Made by a program: the position numbers and the translations under genes. Source: Halopelagius longus (GTDB taxonomy: Archaea; Halobacteriota; Halobacteria; Halobacteriales; Haloferacaceae). Taken from it: a stretch of DNA of 64,000 bases. Below the pieces are notes generated by a model. That model saw only the letters and a list, made by a program, of their open reading frames with translations, searched no databases and was not told the DNA's origin. The stretch lies in contig NZ_FNKQ01000001.1 of assembly GCF_900100875.1 (NCBI RefSeq), positions 434,001 to 498,000 of the forward strand. The letters are read 5' to 3'. Each line of letters begins with the position of its first letter. Position 1 is the first letter of the stretch. Shown piece after piece: positions 16,154-23,415 of the stretch.

Positions 16154-17539
16154 TCAGTCGTCCGACAGGCTTTCGAGGACGCGCTGGGGGATGTCGTCGT
16201 CGGGACTCGGGTTCACGTCGGCGGGCATCCCGTCGGGGCGTCCCTCGGAGGACTCCCCCGACTCGCCGTCGTCCCCCGAGAAGTGGGGCATCTCGCCCTC
16301 GAAGTCGGGGTTGAACAGTCGCATGGCGGTCTGGATGGTGGACCAGTCGTCCTCGGCGGCGGCGTCGCGGAGACTCTTCGTCGGCGCGGAGAGCAACTGT
16401 CCGACGAGGGCGTCCGCCATCGACGCCACCGTCTCGCGTTGCTCCGGCGTGAGAGTGCCCTGCGACTCCAGTTTCGAGAGGGCGGTCTGGACCTCTCGCT
16501 CCTTGACGCGTTCGGCGGACTCGTACATCGCGCCGATGGCCTCGTCGGCGCGCTTTCGCTTGTAGGAGTCGAGCAGGCGGTCGAACTCGTCGTCTATCAT
16601 CGCCTCGACGCGGCGCGCCGCCTCCTCGCGGAGCGCCCGCGTCTCGTCGGTCACCGCTTCGAGGGCGTCGATGTCGCGGACGACGACGCCGGACGCCTCG
16701 CCTGCGGCGGGGTCCACGTCGCGGGGTTGGGCGATGTCGATGAGCATCGTCTCGCCCGCCCCGGCAACCTCGGGTTCCGAGATGACGTACGTCGGACTCC
16801 CGGTGGCGGTGATGACCACCTCGGCCTCCGCGACGGCCTCGTCCACGTCGTCCAACGGGACGGCGCGGGCGGGACTGTCCACCAACTCCGCGAGATGTTC
16901 GGCGTTCGAGAGCGTCCGGTTCGCCACGACGACTTCCTCGACGTCCGCGGCGGCCAACGCCTCGGCGGCGAGGCGGCCCATCTCGCCCGCGCCGACGACC
17001 AACGCGGTGGCTCCCGCGACGTCCACCTCGGACGCCGCGAGTTTGACCGCCGCCGACCCGAGGGAGACGGCCCCCTCGTTGATGCGCGTCTCCGTCCGGG
17101 CGCGTTCGCCGACGTGAACCGCCTTCGTCAGGGCGTCGTCGAGGACCGGTCCGACCGCCCCGGCCTCCCGCGCCGACTCGGCGGCGCGCTTGAGTTGGCC
17201 GAGTATCTGGTCCTCGCCGAGGACGAGCGATTCGAGTCCGGCGGCGACCCGCATGAGGTGCCGCAGGCTCTGCTCGTGGTCCATCTCGACGACGGAGCCG
17301 TCGCGGACGTCGGGCGCGAAGTCGTCGAGGGCGCGGCGTCCGACCGCCACGGCGTCGGTGACGACGTACGCCTCCGCCCTGTTGCAGGTCTGGATGGCGA
17401 ACGCCTCCTCGACGCCGTCCCGCGAGAGGAGACACTCGACGACGGTTTCGGCGTCGTCCGTCGACGCCGACTCTATCTCCTCGATGCTCGCAGACTCGTG
17501 CGAGACGCGGACGCCAGTTATCACTCCGGCGTCTCTCAT
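16154..17539 (-). CDS. hemA: Glutamyl-tRNA reductase
   Basis: A 461-residue GluTR catalysing the first committed step of tetrapyrrole synthesis (Glu-tRNA to glutamate-1-semialdehyde with NADPH). The catalytic cysteine is Cys52 in AIQTCNRAEAY; the S-x-x-LGEDQILGQ helix and the NADP-binding GAGEMGRLAAEAL are present, followed by the dimerisation helices. The C-terminal 60 residues (GDDGESGESSEGRPDG, then PSPDDDIPQRV) are an acidic haloarchaeal extension. The start ATG overlaps the sirC stop by 4 bp, so hemA is translated downstream of sirC and ahbAB: a heme operon. Confidence 0.96.
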   Translation of the reverse strand: MRDAGVITGVRVSHESASIEEIESASTDDAETVVECLLSRDGVEEAFAIQTCNRAEAYVVTDAVAVGRRALDDFAPDVRDGSVVEMDHEQSLRHLMRVAAGLESLVLGEDQILGQLKRAAESAREAGAVGPVLDDALTKAVHVGERARTETRINEGAVSLGSAAVKLAASEVDVAGATALVVGAGEMGRLAAEALAAADVEEVVVANRTLSNAEHLAELVDSPARAVPLDDVDEAVAEAEVVITATGSPTYVISEPEVAGAGETMLIDIAQPRDVDPAAGEASGVVVRDIDALEAVTDETRALREEAARRVEAMIDDEFDRLLDSYKRKRADEAIGAMYESAERVKEREVQTALSKLESQGTLTPEQRETVASMADALVGQLLSAPTKSLRDAAAEDDWSTIQTAMRLFNPDFEGEMPHFSGDDGESGESSEGRPDGMPADVNPSPDDDIPQRVLESLSDD

Positions 17540-18183
17540 CGGTCACCCCCCATCGTGTTACGTATCACGCGGTCTGCCTCTTGACGGGGATTAGATTCCC
17601 CCGTACGTAAAGCCTTCCAAACGCTCGGCGACCGTACGACGGCTCGGACGGCCTCTCGGCGCTTCTCCGGCGCGTAGCCGTCGCGTTTCAGTTCCGTCCG
17701 CAGGTCGGCGGTCAGGTCGGCTATCGCCCCCGCGCCGTCGAGTTCCGACTCGACCCGTTCGCGGAGGTACTTCGCGAGGGCGGGACTCGCGCCGCCGGTG
17801 GAGATGGCCGCCGTCACGTCGCCGTCCGTCGCCGTCGCGGGGACGACGACGCTTCCCGCCTCTCTGCCGCCACTCTCGTCGGCGCGGTTGACCAGCGCAC
17901 CGCGGCCCCGGGCGGCGCGTTCGGCCGCCTCGTTCACCGCCTCGTCGTCCGTCGCGGCGACGACGAGAGCGGGGTCCGTCCGGGCGACCCACTCCTCGAC
18001 ACCGTCGGGCGCCGGAGCATCGCGGACGCGTTCGGCCCCGCCGAAATCGTCGTCCGCAAAGTCGGGACTGACGACGATAACCTCCGCTTCGGCGGCGAAC
18101 CGACGCGCCTTCCGCGCGCCGACGCGTCCGCCGCCGAAGACGAGGACCGTCTCGCCCGCGAAGTCGTGGTACAGCGGTATCAC
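17536..18183 (-). CDS. sirC: Precorrin-2 dehydrogenase/sirohydrochlorin ferrochelatase (CysG N-terminal type)
   Basis: A 215-residue Met8P/CysG-like enzyme making sirohydrochlorin, and possibly siroheme, from precorrin-2. The Rossmann nucleotide motif VLVFGGGRVGARKA lies at residues 13-26; VVAATDDEAVN and ALVNRADES follow; the C-terminal part (STGGASPALAKYLRERVE) carries the usual ferrochelatase-like helices. GTG start. It sits between ahbAB (26 bp upstream, same strand) and hemA (4-bp overlap), supplying siroheme to the decarboxylase. The lack of the methyltransferase half means the precorrin-2-forming enzyme must lie elsewhere. Confidence 0.93.
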   Translation of the reverse strand: MIPLYHDFAGETVLVFGGGRVGARKARRFAAEAEVIVVSPDFADDDFGGAERVRDAPAPDGVEEWVARTDPALVVAATDDEAVNEAAERAARGRGALVNRADESGGREAGSVVVPATATDGDVTAAISTGGASPALAKYLRERVESELDGAGAIADLTADLRTELKRDGYAPEKRREAVRAVVRSPSVWKALRTGESNPRQEADRVIRNTMGGDR

Positions 18184-18208
18184 TCGTGGTCTCCCTCCGT
18201 GCGTCGTC

Positions 18209-19279
18209 TCACTGGGTGTTCGCCTCCGCGCGTTCGTCCATGCGGATGCCGGTCTTCTTCAGGATGCGCGTCGAGAACAGGGTGTCCCAGTCGTCGTCGC
18301 CGACGTCCCAGTACGTCTCCATCTCCTCGCGCACCCGTTCGATTCGCTCCTCGCTCTCCTCCTCGCTCCGACCGTGGGTCATCGCGAAGAAGTTGTACGG
18401 CCAGACGCCCTCGTGGCGGGGCCGCCGGTAGCAGTGGGTCACGAAGTCGAGTCCGGCGACGGCGGGACCCACCTCCTCGACCACCTCGTCCGGGACGTTC
18501 CAGACGGTCATGCCGTTCTCCGTGTAGCCGAGGGCGTAGTGGTTGGGGATGACGCCGACGCGGCGCACCTTCCCCTCCGTCTCGAACCGCTTTATCGTCC
18601 GGACGACCCACTCCGTCTCGGCGTCGATGGCCGCGGCCACGTCGGCGTACGGCGTCTCCGTTATCGGGAGGCCGCCCTGAATCTCCAGCACCAAGTCGCG
18701 TTCCGCGGGCGTCAGCGTCCGCCGCGACTCGGGGTCCACCTCGGGGCCGAGGTGCGACAGGTCAACGTCGCCGTCGGGGACGGGACCGTCGAGCATGAAC
18801 TTCGCCTCGACGCGGAACTCCCGTTTCTTCGGCAGGTTGTACGTCGGTTGCCCCGTCTCCGCCTCTATCCCGGCGAGAACCTCCTCGACGCGTTCCTCGT
18901 CGGCGACGCTGACGACGAACCAGACGTTGAGGTGCGGATGTTCGCGTTCGTAGTTGTGCGCGACTTCGCGGTGGGCGTTGACCGTCTCGACCACCTCGTC
19001 GAACCGGTCCTCGGGGGCGTGCATGGCGACGAGCGTCGCCGTCCCCCCTATCTCCTCGGCGTTGACGAGTGCGCCGAACCGGGTGAGGACGCCCGACTCG
19101 TCGAGGCGTCGGACGCGTTCGAGAAGTTCGTCGGCGGTCACCTCGACGCCGCGTTCCCGGAGTGCCGCGGCGGCCGGTTCGAACGGACGTTCCACCACGG
19201 GGAACCCGCCCTGAAACGCGTTGACGATGGCGCGGTCGAGTTCCGTCAGGTCCTCGACGTCGGCGTCGGCCCTACTCAT
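18209..19279 (-). CDS. ahbAB: Fused AhbA-AhbB siroheme decarboxylase
   Basis: A 356-residue Lrp/AsnC-like protein with two copies of the same unit. Half one (1-175): wHTH DLTELDRAIVNAFQGGFP, then HNYEREHPHLNVWFVVSV and TYNLPKKREFRV. Half two (180-356): LTPAERDLVLEIQGGLPIT, RVGVIPNHYALGYTENGM, VTHCYRRPRHEGVWPYNFFA and the MTHG that follows. These match AhbA and AhbB, which decarboxylate siroheme to 12,18-didecarboxysiroheme in the archaeal heme route. In other archaea they are separate chains; here they are one polypeptide. Leads the operon ahbAB-sirC-hemA. Confidence 0.93.
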   Translation of the reverse strand: MSRADADVEDLTELDRAIVNAFQGGFPVVERPFEPAAAALRERGVEVTADELLERVRRLDESGVLTRFGALVNAEEIGGTATLVAMHAPEDRFDEVVETVNAHREVAHNYEREHPHLNVWFVVSVADEERVEEVLAGIEAETGQPTYNLPKKREFRVEAKFMLDGPVPDGDVDLSHLGPEVDPESRRTLTPAERDLVLEIQGGLPITETPYADVAAAIDAETEWVVRTIKRFETEGKVRRVGVIPNHYALGYTENGMTVWNVPDEVVEEVGPAVAGLDFVTHCYRRPRHEGVWPYNFFAMTHGRSEEESEERIERVREEMETYWDVGDDDWDTLFSTRILKKTGIRMDERAEANTQ

Positions 19280-19381
19280 TACCTCTCTTTCAGTATTCTG
19301 GATGGATAAGCGTCTCGAAGGAGGTGACGTTTCGGGGCGTCTACCGCCCGATCCAGCCCGATTAACCGTGTACGTCCGAGG

Positions 19382-19780
19382 TCAGGGAACGGGCGTCACG
19401 CGGTCGACGTGGGCCAACTCTTCGAGTTCATCGACGATGGCGTCGTGGTCGGCGGTGGCCTCGTAGTAGAACACGATGTCGAACGTCCCGTTCCGGAGCA
19501 GTTGCTGGCACTCCCAGACGAACTCCTCGTCGTCGAGCGTCAGGCCTTGGAACTGGTTGGAGGCGAAGTCCGTGTCGTCGTTGCCGGCGTAGATGTACGT
19601 CTCGCCCTTCCCGGCGTGCGCCGCGATGACTTCGTTCGCGTCGACGGTGAGTTCCTGCATCTCCAAGTCCTCCTGTCCGTCGAGGTCCGTGTGGACGATG
19701 GCGCCCACGAGTTCGATATCGCCCGGTTCGAGGAGCGCCATCGTGCGCTTGTAGAGGTCGTCGTCTACGGCGTCGGTCAT
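19382..19780 (-). CDS. DUF5778 family protein
   Basis: A 132-residue haloarchaeal protein of a family of unknown function (I believe DUF5778). Sequence features: LYKRTMALLEPGDIELVGAI, IYAGNDDTDFASNQFQGLTL and DIVFYYEATADHDAIVDELE; it looks like a compact alpha/beta protein. ATG at MTDAVDDDLYKR is the start, the long upstream frame on this strand being a shadow of uppS. Divergent from uppS with about 140 bp between, so they may share a control region. Confidence 0.8.
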   Translation of the reverse strand: MTDAVDDDLYKRTMALLEPGDIELVGAIVHTDLDGQEDLEMQELTVDANEVIAAHAGKGETYIYAGNDDTDFASNQFQGLTLDDEEFVWECQQLLRNGTFDIVFYYEATADHDAIVDELEELAHVDRVTPVP

Positions 19781-19918
19781 GGGCGAAACTCGTCGCCCCG
19801 GGATAAACGGGTGGCGGTTTCCGCCAACCCCGGCTGTCGTCTCGCCGGACGAGTTTCCGCGCCGACAGTTCACGGGAACGAAAAGACACATACCGTTTGC
19901 GGCGGATGTACGTCGTAT

Positions 19919-20848
19919 ATGTTGCAGTGGGCTCGTCGTCGATTCGCTAGCGCGTACGAGCAGATGCTCCGGCGGGAGGTCGGGAACGGCCCCGACCACG
20001 TCGCCATCATCCAAGACGGAAACAGGCGGTACGCGCGCAAAAGCGGCGACGACGTGTCCGAAGGCCACAGGGAGGGCGTGAAGACGACCGAACAGGTCCT
20101 CAACTGGTGCGACGAACTCGGCGTCGAGGAACTCACCCTCTACACCTTCTCGACGGAGAACTTCGACCGCCCGGAGGACCAGCTCGAAGCGCTCTTCGAC
20201 CTCATCGAGTCGAAGTTGTACGAGTTCGCCGACGCCGACCGGGTCCACGACGGCGAGGTCCGAATCTCCGCCATCGGAGAGGTCGAACTCCTCCCCGACA
20301 GACTGCAGGAGGCCGTCGAGTACGCGGAGGACCGGACCCGCGAGTACGACGGCTTCCGGTTGAACATCGCCCTTGCGTACGGCGGGCGGGCGGAACTTCT
20401 CGGGGCGGCCCGCGACGTCTGCCGCGCCGTCGAACGCGGCGACCTCTCGCCCGAGGACATCGGCGTCGAGGAGATAGACCGACGACTGTACCGCCAACCC
20501 GCCCGCGACGTCGACCTCATCATCCGCACCGGCGGCGACGAACGCACCTCGAACTTCCTCCCGTGGCACGCGAACGGCAACGAAGCGGCCGTCTACTTCT
20601 GTGCGCCCTACTGGCCGGAGTTCTCGAAGGCCGACTTCCTCCGCGGCCTCCGGACGTACGAGTCCCGCGAGAAGTCGTGGCAGCGCACCCGGTCGGAACG
20701 GGCGGTGGCCCTCGTCCGCGCCGTCGCCGAGACGGAACTCGCCGAGGCGCGCACCGTCGCGGGCCGCCTCCGAGAGCAACTGTCCTCGACGGGAGCGCAG
20801 CAGGTCACCGCGGAGTTGGAGCGTCAGGGCGAGGAAATCGCGGACTGA
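19919..20848 (+). CDS. uppS: Polyprenyl diphosphate synthase (cis-prenyltransferase)
   Basis: A 309-residue cis-prenyltransferase making the long-chain polyprenyl carrier used for N-glycans. The catalytic P-loop-like motif is VAIIQDGNRRYARK with Asp33; further conserved blocks are TLYTFSTENF, RLNIALAYGGRAELL and the C-terminal LIIRTGGDERTSNFLPWH. The C-terminal sheet is diverged (EAAVYFCAPYWPEF instead of the usual ELYFTDxxWPDF). Start ATG at MLQWARRRF; the frame is open upstream but has no coding character. Convergent with a catalytically degenerate paralogue 57 bp away. Confidence 0.95.
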   Translation: MLQWARRRFASAYEQMLRREVGNGPDHVAIIQDGNRRYARKSGDDVSEGHREGVKTTEQVLNWCDELGVEELTLYTFSTENFDRPEDQLEALFDLIESKLYEFADADRVHDGEVRISAIGEVELLPDRLQEAVEYAEDRTREYDGFRLNIALAYGGRAELLGAARDVCRAVERGDLSPEDIGVEEIDRRLYRQPARDVDLIIRTGGDERTSNFLPWHANGNEAAVYFCAPYWPEFSKADFLRGLRTYESREKSWQRTRSERAVALVRAVAETELAEARTVAGRLREQLSSTGAQQVTAELERQGEEIAD

Positions 20849-20898
20849 CGAGCTAGTCAACCGACCGAATTTCCGTCGCTCGCTTCGCTCGTGACGAC

Positions 20899-20918
20899 GT
20901 TTGGCCTACCGGCCAAAC
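20899..20918. terminator. Hairpin between convergent cis-prenyltransferase genes
   Basis: Perfect arms GTTTGGCC (20899-20906) and GGCCAAAC (20911-20918) with loop TACC, overlapping the last codons and stop of the minus-strand paralogue. It is a candidate bidirectional transcription stop for the two convergent genes. No long T-run follows, so the role is inferred. Confidence 0.5.
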
Positions 20919-21514
20919 CTTCGCTGTCGGTTCTGGTAGTCCAACACCGCCCGCAGGTAGTCGCGCTTCCTGAAGTCCCGCCAGTTCACGTCGGTGAAGT
21001 ACAGTTCCGAGTAGACGGACTGCCAAATCATGAAATCCGAGAGCCGTTCCGCGCCGGTCTTCAGCACCAAGTCGGGTTCGTCGGGGAAGACGAGTCGCTC
21101 TTCGACGTGGTGTTCGTCCACGTCGTCGGGCGAGACGTTCCCCGCTTCGACTTCCGTGGCGATGGAGCGGACGGCCTCCGCGAACTCGTGTTTGCCGCCG
21201 AGGCCGATGCTCACCTGCACGGGCGTATCGACGCGTTCCGTGTCGTCCGGCCCGCGGACGGCGAGCGTTCGCGGACTCTGCACTTCGGTGAGTTCCCGTT
21301 CGAGCGTCGGCACGACGGCTTCGTCGAGGACGCTCACCGAGACGGTGACCTGTTCTGCGCCGTACTCGAACGCCCAGCCGAAGAACTCCTCTAGCGTGTC
21401 GTACGCGCCCTGTTCCAACAGGTCGCGTTCGGTGATGACCACCGCGACGTGTTCCGGGGGGTCGGACTCGTGGCGTCTGTGGCGGAGGGCGAGGTAGCGG
21501 TCGTACAGTCCCAC
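20906..21514 (-). CDS. Cis-prenyltransferase paralogue lacking the catalytic DGN motif
   Basis: A 202-residue member of the UppS family. The substrate-binding DGN motif is gone: where the intact paralogue has IIQDGNRRYARK this protein has VAVVITERDLLEQG. The C-terminal half is well kept and closer to bacterial UppS: DLVLKTGAERLSDFMIWQ, then YSELYFTDVNWRDF. That is the pattern of NgBR/Nus1-type accessory subunits. GTG start (VGLYDRYLALR) chosen because the extended N-terminus is Arg-rich non-coding. The RTGG of the partner is KTGA here. Probably a partner or regulator of the neighbouring uppS; inference. Confidence 0.85.
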   Translation of the reverse strand: MGLYDRYLALRHRRHESDPPEHVAVVITERDLLEQGAYDTLEEFFGWAFEYGAEQVTVSVSVLDEAVVPTLERELTEVQSPRTLAVRGPDDTERVDTPVQVSIGLGGKHEFAEAVRSIATEVEAGNVSPDDVDEHHVEERLVFPDEPDLVLKTGAERLSDFMIWQSVYSELYFTDVNWRDFRKRDYLRAVLDYQNRQRRFGR

Positions 21515-21612
21515 GCCCAATCCTCCGTGGCGGCGCGAGTAAATCCCACCGGTTCGCGCGAACCCTCGGCCCGCCCGCGGAACCGTCAGACGGAGACGGG
21601 CAATGTCGGGAG

Positions 21613-21621
21613 CGTTAAGTG
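21613..21621 (+). promoter_or_regulatory. TATA-like box for DUF92 gene
   Basis: CGTTAAGTG centred 27 bp upstream of the GTG at 21644, which supports that GTG as a leaderless start. Confidence 0.6.
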
Positions 21622-21643
21622 CGAGTCGGAGATATCGAACGGT

Positions 21644-22951
21644 GTGCATTCGACGCTTCGGCGAGCGGGTGGGTTCGCCGTGGTGGGGACGCTGGCTCTG
21701 GCGGCGCCGGCGCTGAACGGTGCGGCGTTCGCGCCGTTCGCGGCAGTCGCGCTCTTGGCCGCGTTCGTCATCACGGACGGTCCGCTGTTCGAGCTGTTCG
21801 CCCGGCCCGGAGACCGACAGGACGGCCGGCTGAACGGCCTCGCGGGGTTCGCACTCGCCGCGGCCGGACTGGCCATCTTCTCCACCGTGATGGACCTCCC
21901 GGTGGACCTGTTCGTCGCCGCCGTCGTCGTCCTCGCCTACGGCAACCTCGGCGCGGAACTCGTCGCCGAGACGTCGGACGACCCGTTCCTCGGCACCGCA
22001 GGTTTCGTCTTCGGGGGGTTCCTCGCGGGCATCCTCGCGCAGGCGGCCGTCGCGTCGTACGTCGGCGGCGAGGTTCTCCTCCCGCGCTTCGCCTTCCTCG
22101 CGGCCGCCGCCGCCCTCGTCGCGGCGTTGGTCCGCGAAGTGCTCTTCGAGCAGGACGACCCGCTCGTGATGCTCTCTGCGGGACTCCTGCTGTGGCTGTT
22201 CGACTTCCTCGCCGACACCGTCGCGCCGGTCGAAATCGCCGTCGCCTTGGTCGTCACCGTCTTCCTCGGCTACGTCTCGTACGCCTTGGGAACCGCGTCC
22301 GTCGCGGGGATGCTGACGGGCGTCCTCCTCGGACTCCTCACCATCGTCTTCGGCGGGTTCGGCTGGTTCGTCGTCCTCATCTCCTTCTTCGCTATCGGCG
22401 GCCTCTCGGCGAAGTTCAAGTACGACGCGAAGAAGGACCGCGGCGTCGCAGAAGACAACGACGGGGCGCGCGGCACCGGCAACGTCCTCGGCAACGCCGC
22501 CGTCGCCCTCGTCGCCGTCGTCCTGTTCGCCGCGAGTCCGTGGCTTCCCGTCGGCGCGGACGTCTTCCAGTACGCCTTCGCCGGGTCGCTGGCGGCGGCG
22601 ATGAGCGACACGCTCTCGTCGGAAATCGGCGGGCTCTACGACAACCCTCGGCTCATCACGACGTTCGAAACCGTCGCGCCCGGCACCGACGGCGGCGTGA
22701 CGTGGCAGGGGGAACTCGCCGGCGTCGCGGGCGCGGGCATCGTCGCCGCCTTCGCCTACTTCGTCCTCTCGGACGTGACGTTCGCGGGCGCGTTGGTCGT
22801 CCTCCTCGGCGGCGTCGTCGGCATGACCGTCGATAGCCTCCTCGGCGCGACGGTGGAGGGCGACCGAATCGGCAACGAGGCGGTGAACTTCGCGGCCACC
22901 GTCGTCGGCGCACTCGTCAGCACCGTCGTCGCCGTCGCCGCACTCGTCTGA
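21644..22951 (+). CDS. DUF92 family membrane protein (phytyl-phosphate kinase-like)
   Basis: A 435-residue polytopic protein with about a dozen hydrophobic segments, matching DUF92. Plant and cyanobacterial relatives (VTE6) phosphorylate phytyl phosphate; the archaeal role is unknown. Conserved-looking blocks: GLLTIVFGGFGWFVVLISFF, GGLSAKFKYDAKKDR, GARGTGNVLGNAAVAL, AAAMSDTLSSEIGGLYD, and the Gly-rich GVTWQGELAGVAG. GTG start supported by a TATA box 27 bp before it. It overlaps the next gene by one base (TGATG) and is divergent from the degenerate cis-prenyltransferase, which suggests a polyprenol-phosphate role; this is inference. Confidence 0.88.
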   Translation: MHSTLRRAGGFAVVGTLALAAPALNGAAFAPFAAVALLAAFVITDGPLFELFARPGDRQDGRLNGLAGFALAAAGLAIFSTVMDLPVDLFVAAVVVLAYGNLGAELVAETSDDPFLGTAGFVFGGFLAGILAQAAVASYVGGEVLLPRFAFLAAAAALVAALVREVLFEQDDPLVMLSAGLLLWLFDFLADTVAPVEIAVALVVTVFLGYVSYALGTASVAGMLTGVLLGLLTIVFGGFGWFVVLISFFAIGGLSAKFKYDAKKDRGVAEDNDGARGTGNVLGNAAVALVAVVLFAASPWLPVGADVFQYAFAGSLAAAMSDTLSSEIGGLYDNPRLITTFETVAPGTDGGVTWQGELAGVAGAGIVAAFAYFVLSDVTFAGALVVLLGGVVGMTVDSLLGATVEGDRIGNEAVNFAATVVGALVSTVVAVAALV

Positions 22952-23373
22952 TGCCCGTCCGGCCGGCCCGCCCGTCCGACCGGGCCGCGCTCTCTCGCCT
23001 CCAGTCGCACCTCCCGGAGCCGTCGCCGTCGCTCCTCGCGGCGGGTAACGAGGTGGGCACGCTTCTCGTCTCCACCGACGGCGACGGACCGGCGGACCGA
23101 CCGGTAGGCTACCTCCTCGCGGTCGATTCGGCCGACGGGGGACACGTCGCGGAACTCGTCGTCGCCCCCGCCCACCGCCGCGAGGGGCGCGCGTCCGAAC
23201 TCCTGACGGCCTACCTCCGGGAGCGACCGGCCGGCACGCGGGTCACACTCACCGTCGCGCCCGACAACGAGGCGGCCCGGTCGCTCTACGAGGCGCACGG
23301 CTTCGAGGTCGCCGGGCGGCGTCGGGACTTCTTCGAGTCGGGCGACGCCGTCGTCTACGAGCGAACCGTCTGA
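22951..23373 (+). CDS. GNAT family N-acetyltransferase
   Basis: A 140-residue GNAT. The acetyl-CoA binding block AELVVAPAHRREGRASELLT (motif A, R-x-x-G-x-A) is near residue 70-88 and the C-terminal ARSLYEAHGFEVAGRRRDFF (motif B) follows; the N-terminal VRPARPSDRAALSRL is the usual strand-helix start. Such RimI-like enzymes acetylate protein N-termini or small molecules; no substrate can be predicted. Translationally coupled to the DUF92 gene (start overlaps its stop). Confidence 0.88.
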   Translation: MPVRPARPSDRAALSRLQSHLPEPSPSLLAAGNEVGTLLVSTDGDGPADRPVGYLLAVDSADGGHVAELVVAPAHRREGRASELLTAYLRERPAGTRVTLTVAPDNEAARSLYEAHGFEVAGRRRDFFESGDAVVYERTV

Positions 23374-23415
23374 GAGAAATCGTCGGACGCGGGCCGGCGG
23401 GGGCGGCGGACGCCC

